From positions 1 through 9,848 of the forward strand of contig DBEH01000011.1 of assembly GCA_002294005.1 (NCBI GenBank): 9,848 bases of DNA, in the 5' to 3' direction. The notes under the pieces are model-generated. The model searched no databases and was not told where the DNA came from. It worked only from the letters and a program-made list of their open reading frames with translations. Position 1 is the stretch's first letter, and each line of letters opens with the position of its first letter. Source of the DNA: Firmicutes bacterium UBA911. Lineage in GTDB: Bacteria; Bacillota; Desulfotomaculia; Desulfotomaculales; Desulforudaceae. This document shows positions 1 to 4,834 of the stretch, in pieces. Position numbers and translations under genes: made by a program.

Positions 1-682
1 GGGTCGGTCATTGAAACCAGGTTTTACACGATCAAACTTACGCCGATCTTTCGGTTTCAGTCCCCTTTTCGTCGGGTCGGTCATTGAAACTAGTGCTCAC
101 CAGCACTACCTGCACCAAAAAATGGAGTTTCAGTCCCCTTTTCGTCGGGTCGGTCATTGAAACAAACCCAACGGCTCAGGACAATCATGTGCTGTGTCAA
201 AGTTTGAGTCCCCTTTTCGTCGGGTCGGTCATTGAAACTTCCCGCCCGCGGGTTAGGCACGCTTTGTAATAAAAGTTTCAGTCCCCTTTTCGTCGGGTCG
301 GTCATTGAAACACCAAGCTCTGCTAACCAATGCGCGATTACAACGTGCGTTTCAGTCCCCTTTTTGTCGGGTCGGTCATTGAAACAGAACGCTGGGAGGA
401 TAAACCGGTCTGCGACAAGTGCTGTTTCAGTCCCCTTTTCGTCGGGTCGGTCATTGAAACAAAGAAAGAAGCGAAGCACTTTGTTCCCGTTGAACTGTTT
501 CAGTCCCCTTTTCGTCGGGTCGGTCATTGAAACCTGCTGGTTTAAGGTTTCCGGGTACTCTAATTGTACCCGTTTGAGTCCCCTTTGGGTCGGGTCGGTC
601 ATTGAAACCACCAAAAAATTTGAAAGGAAGTGACAAATAATGGCAGTTTCAGTCCCCTTTTCGTCGGGTCGGTCATTGAAAC
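1..682 (+). CRISPR. CRISPR array: 9 full and 1 partial 37-bp repeats, 9 spacers
   Basis: Full repeats lie at 54-90, 127-163, 202-238, 275-311, 349-385, 424-460, 497-533, 572-608 and 646-682; a partial repeat at 1-17 is cut by the window edge. Each repeat is 37 bp, starts GTTTCAGTCCCC and ends GGTCATTGAAAC, and its first and last six bases (GTTTCA/TGAAAC) are complementary. Spacers lie at 18-53, 91-126, 164-201, 239-274, 312-348, 386-423, 461-496, 534-571 and 609-645 (36-38 bp, all different). Variant repeats: the third and eighth have C5 to G, the fifth has C17 to T, and the eighth also has T16 to G and C17 to G. The plus strand is chosen because its 3' end gives the common 8-nt crRNA handle ATTGAAAC; the other strand would give ACTGAAAC, so orientation is probable, not certain. 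On this reading the leader is left of the window and the array converges on the cas operon. The array may continue leftwards. Confidence 0.97.
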
Positions 683-780
683 AGACCCCGGCGCCAACAA
701 AAAAAGCAGTCGCCGCAAGGGTTCCAGCCTGCGCACAAGGAGAAAAATGCGCGCCTTTTTCGAAAGTGAGTTGCTTGCAC
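673..780 (-). CDS. Possible 35-aa cysteine-rich small ORF, unrecognised
   Basis: A GTG at 778-780 is preceded by AAAGGAGGTGA (complement of 785-795), a full-length match to the anti-Shine-Dalgarno end of 16S rRNA, with seven bases between GGAGG and the start. The peptide has 35 residues: a basic N-terminal stretch (HFRKRR, 5-10), then four cysteines at 16, 22, 25 and 28 in C-x5-C-x2-C-x2-C spacing, and a final WRRGLFQ. The stop codon lies inside the last CRISPR repeat (673-675), so the end of the peptide is encoded by repeat DNA. No family is recognised and no function is proposed. The only support is the ribosome site and its spacing; the ORF could equally be a chance reading of trailer DNA. 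It would follow csa1 as the last gene of the minus-strand operon. Confidence 0.25.
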   Translation of the reverse strand: MQATHFRKRRAFFSLCAGWNPCGDCFFCWRRGLFQ

Positions 781-916
781 GAAATCACCTCCTTTTTGCG
801 AGAACCTCTAATCCGGCTGTAGTGCAGCAATAACGCTGATGCCCTGGGATCGTCTCCGGCAAACCACAACCATCGAAGTCCATTTCAAGCAGTGCCCAAG
901 AACGCATTTTCGAAAA
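683..916. other. Gap between array and csa1, with no recognised gene
   Basis: These 234 bases separate the last CRISPR repeat from the csa1 stop codon. I see no convincing promoter on the minus strand and no GC hairpin followed by a T run, so the stretch looks more like array trailer than leader. It is, however, open on the minus strand as two consecutive tiny ORFs: 785-907 (ATG, 40 codons, no clear ribosome site, no recognised similarity) and 673-780 (GTG, described separately). The TGA of the first lies inside the Shine-Dalgarno sequence of the second. An AT-flanked palindrome around GCGCGC (743-760) is too tight to fold as a terminator. Confidence 0.6.
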
Positions 917-1837
917 CTACCCGTTGCAGGCCGCATAGCAGTGGCAGTTTTGAGGACATTCCGCCGGATATCCGGGATCAATTTCTTCGTAGACCATTCG
1001 GGCTTTTTCGTCCCGCGACTCGATGAACCACTGGCGGAGTTCATCATCGATGATGTGCAAGTCCTTGTTGATGATAAGCCGGTCACCCCGAAAACCGGCG
1101 TAAATCAGACAGCCGATGTTGACGGGAAACTCATAAAGGGATTCCATAACGAGGGCATAACCCGTGGTGGTCAACCGGTGAAAGTCCCGCCGCTCTCCGA
1201 ACTTGAGATCGACAATCATCGGCTCACAAACCGTAAATGCGTCCGCGCTGAGGTTCGGGCTGAGGCCCAGGAAAGAACCATCCAACTTCTGCTCCACAAT
1301 CACCGGAATCGCCAGGCTGGCCAGTGAATCCTCGCCAATATAAGGCTGCTTGAATAAAATCTCCTGAATGCGCGAGATAATCCGCGCTTTCTCAAACTCG
1401 GTCACGATGGTCACTTTGCGTTTCAGGTCGGCGGCGTCTTCAGGTGTCAGCGCCTGCAGATTGGATTCGACATCTACCGGCCCCAATTCCTGCAACTCAC
1501 GAAATATTGTCTGGTACTGCGCAACCCCAACCGAGTATATGAGCCTCTTTGCGGATACCAGCACGTGGACCAAGGCAGCGTGCAGTACTCTCCCTTTGAT
1601 CATAACTGCACTCGGCGCCGGGAACACCCGCCGCACCCGCCGCAGGTACACATCCCGGTTGGTCGGGCAATAAGAATTGGCCACCTCGTAGAGCGCCAGG
1701 ACTGTATCGTACACCGGCTGCAACGGCGGCGCGGGCCAATTCCAGCCCCTCAGCTCTTCGGCGATCCCCAACTCCCGGGATCGGGGCAGCATTCCTTTCA
1801 GCAGGTACTTCTTTTCTTCCTCGGTGAGAAAGTACAC
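917..1837 (-). CDS. csa1: Csa1, Cas4-like adaptation nuclease
   Basis: Csa1 (PF06023) is the second Cas4-type nuclease of subtype I-A adaptation modules; in Pyrococcus furiosus two Cas4 proteins define opposite ends of prespacers. With the GTG start the protein has 306 residues, normal for the family, and opens VYFLTEEEKKYLLKGMLP followed by RGWNW (30-34). It shows the Cas4 layout: an N-terminal cluster cysteine in YCPTNRDVYLRRV (C57), H86, then D199, D210 and K212 (IVDLKFG) and the GYALVMES helix for the RecB-type nuclease, and C-terminal cysteines C294, C298, C300 and C304, of which three would complete an iron-sulfur site. The reading frame stays open to an ATG at 1972 inside cas4; an ATG at 1876 is a second option. 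I prefer GTG 1837 because the earlier residues look non-conserved and a GGAG lies 10 bases upstream. It is last in the cas1-cas2-cas4-csa1 unit, 118 bases after cas4. Confidence 0.82.
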   Translation of the reverse strand: MYFLTEEEKKYLLKGMLPRSRELGIAEELRGWNWPAPPLQPVYDTVLALYEVANSYCPTNRDVYLRRVRRVFPAPSAVMIKGRVLHAALVHVLVSAKRLIYSVGVAQYQTIFRELQELGPVDVESNLQALTPEDAADLKRKVTIVTEFEKARIISRIQEILFKQPYIGEDSLASLAIPVIVEQKLDGSFLGLSPNLSADAFTVCEPMIVDLKFGERRDFHRLTTTGYALVMESLYEFPVNIGCLIYAGFRGDRLIINKDLHIIDDELRQWFIESRDEKARMVYEEIDPGYPAECPQNCHCYAACNG

Positions 1838-1863
1838 CTCACCACCACTCCAATCCACCAGGG

Positions 1864-1885
1864 ATAGGTGCCGCATAGGTGTCGC
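1864..1885. repeat. Tandem 11-bp direct repeat upstream of csa1
   Basis: Two adjacent copies, 1864-1874 (ATAGGTGCCGC) and 1875-1885 (ATAGGTGTCGC), differ at one base and are spaced one helical turn apart. They lie in the cas4-csa1 gap, about 27 bases before the preferred csa1 start. On the minus strand the right-hand copy also forms a small palindrome, GGTGCGACACC. It could be an operator or a local slippage product. No promoter elements are evident beside it. Confidence 0.5.
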
Positions 1886-1955
1886 ACCGGATCGAGAGCA
1901 TTTTGGCCGCCGGATCACCAGGGAGCTGCTTTTGCCAAACCGAGCTCGGGACTGA

Positions 1956-2531
1956 CTAGACCACATCCGCACAGTAGTTGCGGTATTCGCACTCGAAGCA
2001 GCGCCCCGGTCTCCCGGGGGCGGCGGGAAAGCTCTCGCGGGCGATCATCATCCTGATCCGGCTTAGTGTTTTTCGCACGAACGTCCGGGCGTTCGGCGTC
2101 ATCTCCACCACGTGGACGCGCTTTCCCGGGATCAGGTACAAGTAGCCGTGCCGCACCGGTTTTCCGTACCGGTCCTCGAGCAGCATCGCGTAGCAGACCA
2201 ACTGGTACTTGTGATTCAGCCCCGGGTGGCGGAACGTGTGCTTGAACTCCACCGGGAAAAAGCCGGAACCGCCGCACACAATGTGCATGTCCAGCACACC
2301 CTCCACGCCCAGGCGCTCGGAGCACAGCTTAGTGCGGTAGCGCCGTTCCCCTGCGGACAGATCGTAACTGCGAAACCCACGGCGCTTTTCCAGCCTTTCT
2401 AGCTCCAGGTGTTCTTCCTTGCCGTATTCCATCTTGCGCGTCACTTTCCGGTGCACCGGCATCACGTAAGTGAAGTAGACCACCCGCGGGCAGTAGAGAA
2501 ACTGTTTCACGTCGCTGACTTTGAGCATCAT
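1956..2531 (-). CDS. cas4: Cas4, CRISPR adaptation exonuclease
   Basis: Cas4 is an iron-sulfur RecB-family exonuclease that trims prespacers and helps select the PAM end before integration by Cas1-Cas2. The 191-residue protein has the full signature: C14 in FLYCPR, H41 in YGKEEHLELE, D81 in GVLDMHIV, E95 and K97 in FPVEFKHT, Q110 in KYQLVCYAMLLED, and a C-terminal C178-x2-C181-x5-C187 cluster. Its ATG (2529-2531) overlaps the cas2 stop by ATGA, so the two are probably translationally coupled. A second ATG follows immediately and would also serve. Length and motif order are those of a complete, active enzyme. It is followed by csa1, a second Cas4-type protein, so the operon carries two distinct prespacer-processing nucleases. 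Confidence 0.95.
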   Translation of the reverse strand: MMLKVSDVKQFLYCPRVVYFTYVMPVHRKVTRKMEYGKEEHLELERLEKRRGFRSYDLSAGERRYRTKLCSERLGVEGVLDMHIVCGGSGFFPVEFKHTFRHPGLNHKYQLVCYAMLLEDRYGKPVRHGYLYLIPGKRVHVVEMTPNARTFVRKTLSRIRMMIARESFPAAPGRPGRCFECEYRNYCADVV

Positions 2532-2857
2532 CCGGCCTTGGCCTTCTTTCGGCCGCGTCCGGTGGACGATGCGGCGGCCTCGGCGGCATCCGCGGCCTCT
2601 GCAGGCAGCGCTGCGGACACCTCAATGGCCTTCGAAAGGCGCATGTCCTTGTCACAGACCGGGCAGATCAGCACCTTCCCCTCCTCGCGCCCGATAATCT
2701 TCCGGAGCCGCTGGAACAGTTCTTCGCGGCGGTTATGAGTCAGGTCACCGAAAAAAAGCGAGTACTGCACGTTTATCAGGCCGTAATCCTTGCAGGCCTC
2801 GAACACTTTACGCCGGATCTTGTCTTCCACGATGTCGTAGGACACGAGCGTCTTCAC
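2528..2857 (-). CDS. cas2: Cas2, adaptation subunit with Ala-rich basic tail
   Basis: Cas2 dimers bridge two Cas1 dimers to form the spacer integrase. The N-terminal 80 residues are a normal ferredoxin-like Cas2: MKTLVSYDIVED at the start with the conserved D8, then QYSLFFGDL at 31-39. The family strand that usually reads as an aromatic-rich segment is KVLICPVCDKDM (61-72), with a C65-x2-C68 pair. Residues 81-109 are an extra tail, alanine-rich (AEAADAAEAAASS) and then basic (RGRKKAKAG), making the protein longer than the usual 85-95 residues. The start is GTG (2855-2857), nine bases after GGGGAG and two bases after the cas1 stop; a GGA-TGA end overlaps the cas4 ATG. The tail is encoded by very GC-rich DNA (about 70% in the 2581-2640 line). 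Confidence 0.95.
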   Translation of the reverse strand: MKTLVSYDIVEDKIRRKVFEACKDYGLINVQYSLFFGDLTHNRREELFQRLRKIIGREEGKVLICPVCDKDMRLSKAIEVSAALPAEAADAAEAAASSTGRGRKKAKAG

Positions 2858-2859
2858 GG

Positions 2860-3867
2860 CTACCAGCTCCCCGTGAAGGGCTTGTACTTCCCCTCGCCCC
2901 GGACAAAGCCGGCCACCCGCCGCGCCTGCATCTGAATGATGTTCCTCAGCTTGTGTTTCTTGCCCGCGAAGCCCTCTTCGCCCTCCAGGCGGTCCAGGAC
3001 CCGCCGGCCCAGCTCCTTCCTGGTTTCGTCGCCCAACTTGTCCGCTTCCATTTCGATGCCGGGCCCTTTGGTCACCATCGCCACGACCACCCGGTCCACG
3101 GTCACCGCCCGGAACTCCTCCACCAGATCCAGCACCATGGACGGTTTGCCGGGACGGTCGGTGTGCAGGAAGCCGGCGAAGGAGTCAAGGCCGGCCAGCA
3201 GGATTGCCCCTTCCACCTGGGAGTACAGAATGCCGTAGCCGTAATTGAGGGCCGAATTGAAGGGGTCGGTCGCCCCGCGGCGTTCCCGGCCCGGGAATTC
3301 GATCCGGTCCCCGATGAGCAGCCCCAAGGCGTCCCAGTAATGATGCGCCCCCCGACCTTCGATGGCGAACAACTGTCCCCGCAGATCGTCAATGTGTGCC
3401 GCATCCAAAGTCGACAGCCGGCTGCGGACTTCTTCGATCCCCTCGATTTTCCGGTAGATGTCGGCATACTTTTCCGTGTCGGCGCCGCGCCGGTACTTAG
3501 CGAAATACTTGAGCACGTTGACCTGGTTCTTTAGCTTCCCCTCGACGAAAGCCTTTGCCAGAATTACGCCCCGCCGGTCGTCGTAGGCCTTCAACTGTTC
3601 CCGCCGCGTGAGTACCGTGCCGGTCAGGTTCGGCGGCGCCAGTTTGGCGTACGGTTTGCCGGAGAAGGATATGAAGTTGATCTGAATGCCGTGTTCCAGG
3701 CATTCCTGGATCACATCCGTGGAGAGGGAAACCCCACGCCCGGAAATGGTGATCTGTTTTATGTCGTAAAACGGGGTCTCACTCAACACCTCTCCCTTTT
3801 GCCGCACCAACAGCCGCTCGCTCTTTTTCCCCAGCGCACATCCGTAGTCCGAAACGACAAGATGCAT
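2860..3867 (-). CDS. cas1: Cas1, spacer integrase
   Basis: Cas1 is the metal-dependent integrase that joins prespacers to the first repeat of the array. From ATG 3867 the protein has 335 residues and a typical beginning, MHLVVSDYGCALGKKSERLL. The three active-site positions are present: E170 in FAIEGRGAHHYW, H235 in FLHTDRPGKPSMVLDL and E250 in DLVEEFRAV. The frame is open further to 3921, but that extension has no family features. GGGGAGG (3880-3886) lies 12 bases before this ATG and 6 bases before an in-frame TTG (3871-3873), so translation may begin two codons earlier. It is the first gene of the adaptation unit, has its own promoter at 3912-3940, and is followed after two bases by cas2. 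Confidence 0.97.
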   Translation of the reverse strand: MHLVVSDYGCALGKKSERLLVRQKGEVLSETPFYDIKQITISGRGVSLSTDVIQECLEHGIQINFISFSGKPYAKLAPPNLTGTVLTRREQLKAYDDRRGVILAKAFVEGKLKNQVNVLKYFAKYRRGADTEKYADIYRKIEGIEEVRSRLSTLDAAHIDDLRGQLFAIEGRGAHHYWDALGLLIGDRIEFPGRERRGATDPFNSALNYGYGILYSQVEGAILLAGLDSFAGFLHTDRPGKPSMVLDLVEEFRAVTVDRVVVAMVTKGPGIEMEADKLGDETRKELGRRVLDRLEGEEGFAGKKHKLRNIIQMQARRVAGFVRGEGKYKPFTGSW

Positions 3868-3879
3868 AGCCAAAACGCA

Positions 3880-3886
3880 CCTCCCC
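3880..3886 (-). promoter_or_regulatory. Ribosome binding site of cas1
   Basis: The minus strand reads GGGGAGG, a strong Shine-Dalgarno sequence. It is 6 bases from an in-frame TTG (3871-3873) and 12 bases from the ATG at 3865-3867. Spacing favours the TTG, while the family N-terminus fits either, since they differ by only two residues. Confidence 0.7.
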
Positions 3887-3911
3887 GTCAAAAAAATGGT
3901 TAGGGAAATGG

Positions 3912-3940
3912 ATTTTACCATAATTTGCAGTCCTGCTCAA
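3912..3940 (-). promoter_or_regulatory. Sigma70-like promoter for cas1-cas2-cas4-csa1
   Basis: On the minus strand a -35 box TTGAGC (3935-3940; 4 of 6 matches to consensus) is followed after exactly 17 bases by a -10 box TAAAAT (3912-3917; 5 of 6 matches). The -10 box is preceded by TG at the extended -10 position (TGGTAAAAT). Transcription would start near 3905, leaving a leader of about 35-40 bases before the cas1 ribosome site. It lies in the 110-base gap after mntA, the only sizeable gap in the operon besides that before csa1, so the adaptation genes can probably be expressed apart from the effector genes. Confidence 0.6.
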
Positions 3941-3977
3941 TACTTTTGGGCGAAATAACCTACCTGCTCCAAGAGCA

Positions 3978-4379
3978 TCATTGGTTCAGAATATCACGCA
4001 AGTACTGCCGGATGTACGGGAGGTAGTCGAAATACTCCCGCCAGGTATTCTCCAAAAAGGCGTACCGCGCTTCCTCATCACGACAGAACACCAAAATACC
4101 AGCCGTAGCGTGATAAGCAAACGCTGCGGGAGAATAATTCAACACTTTGAGGTCCGCTTCCCCACCCACCACCCTGTTCAGTAATACCGATTGCCTCAAC
4201 TCGTAGTCCAGTGCTTGCTCCCTGGGCACAAGCGATCCTCTCACGTACACGGCGACGTCGACATCGTTTGGGTTCGGCCTTTCCAGGACAGAACCGTGTA
4301 CGTAAGCGAAAAGAACTTCCTCACGATGGGAAAAGTACTCGGTAAGTGCTTTAAGTGCTTTTTTCAAATCATCGATCAC
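3978..4379 (-). CDS. mntA: MntA-type minimal nucleotidyltransferase antitoxin
   Basis: MntA antitoxins neutralise HepT by transferring AMP groups onto a tyrosine near its active site. This 133-residue protein has the nucleotidyltransferase core: FAYVHGSVLERPNPNDVDVAVY at 24-45, with G29-S30 and metal-binding D39 and D41, and a third acidic residue D76 in EADLKVL. The spacing between GS and DxD is eight residues rather than the ten of the best-studied MntA proteins, which I believe also occurs in other minimal nucleotidyltransferases. The start is GTG (4377-4379), overlapping the hepT stop as GTGA, the usual coupling of this toxin-antitoxin pair. It is followed by 110 bases without a gene. Base composition is clearly lower in GC than in cas1-cas4 (48% in the 4081-4140 line). 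Confidence 0.88.
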   Translation of the reverse strand: MIDDLKKALKALTEYFSHREEVLFAYVHGSVLERPNPNDVDVAVYVRGSLVPREQALDYELRQSVLLNRVVGGEADLKVLNYSPAAFAYHATAGILVFCRDEEARYAFLENTWREYFDYLPYIRQYLRDILNQ

Positions 4380-4810
4380 TTTAATTCATCTCCAAGAAAA
4401 GAGGACACCGCGGCAAGAAACAGATCTAAGTCTTGAACATCGTGTCTGATTATTTCAAACACCCTGCGATCATCAATTGTTCCGTATTGATGAACCACCA
4501 AATTGCGGAACTTGGCCATACCCGCCAGCCGCTCAGCCAAAACGGGAGAAATTACCCCTTGCTCTCCAAGGATCAAGTAACAGTCGCCGTATCCGATGGG
4601 TGTTCGCTCCGCTACCCGGGCTGCAACATGGTTACAGATGGACTGGGCTGCTTCAGCAACCACAATAAGTTGGTATTTCGCCGATGAAACGACGGTGTCG
4701 TCGGCCAGAAATCCTTCCTTGTCCAGCGCAGCGTAGCCGGCGAGCACTCTTTGTGCCCGGCGGATATCGGTGGCCTTTTGACGGAGCATGTCAACATTGT
4801 AGCTTTTCAT
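4376..4810 (-). CDS. hepT: HepT-type HEPN RNase toxin
   Basis: HepT toxins are small all-helical HEPN ribonucleases. This 144-residue protein has the diagnostic motif RNLVVHQY (R102, H107, Y109) of the form R-x4-H-x-Y; the tyrosine is the residue AMPylated by MntA in characterised systems. The N-terminal half (helices around 5-60) fits the DUF86 fold. It starts at ATG 4808-4810, 24 bases after the RAMP stop, with only a weak ribosome site (GAAAG), which suggests expression by read-through from the cas operon. The 3' end overlaps mntA by four bases. No separate promoter was found. The motif is intact, so the toxin is probably active. The position inside a cas operon is the unusual point. Confidence 0.88.
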   Translation of the reverse strand: MKSYNVDMLRQKATDIRRAQRVLAGYAALDKEGFLADDTVVSSAKYQLIVVAEAAQSICNHVAARVAERTPIGYGDCYLILGEQGVISPVLAERLAGMAKFRNLVVHQYGTIDDRRVFEIIRHDVQDLDLFLAAVSSFLGDELK

Positions 4811-4834
4811 GGGTGGCTTTCAGCATCCCCTATG

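Noticed and set aside
743..760. AAAAA-T-GCGCGC-C-TTTTT palindrome as a two-way terminator between cas genes and array
   Set aside because: The GC core is a continuous palindrome without loop, leaving too short a GC stem for a terminator.
90..869. Long open frames through the array, e.g. 259 codons on the minus strand with repeated FNDRPDEKGTET peptides
   Set aside because: The peptide repetition is simply the CRISPR repeat translated; spacers show no coding continuity.
1838..1972. 45-residue N-terminal extension of Csa1 starting inside cas4
   Set aside because: No ribosome site at 1972, no family-like residues, and the family N-terminus begins at the VYFLT segment.
2953..3534. 193-codon plus-strand ORF opposite cas1, and a similar 199-codon one opposite cas3 (6839-7438)
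   Set aside because: Both are antisense shadows of strongly conserved cas genes in GC-rich DNA, without recognisable domains.
3965..3977. TGCTC-TTG-GAGCA hairpin (minus strand) right after mntA as a terminator
   Set aside because: Only five base pairs and no T run follows.
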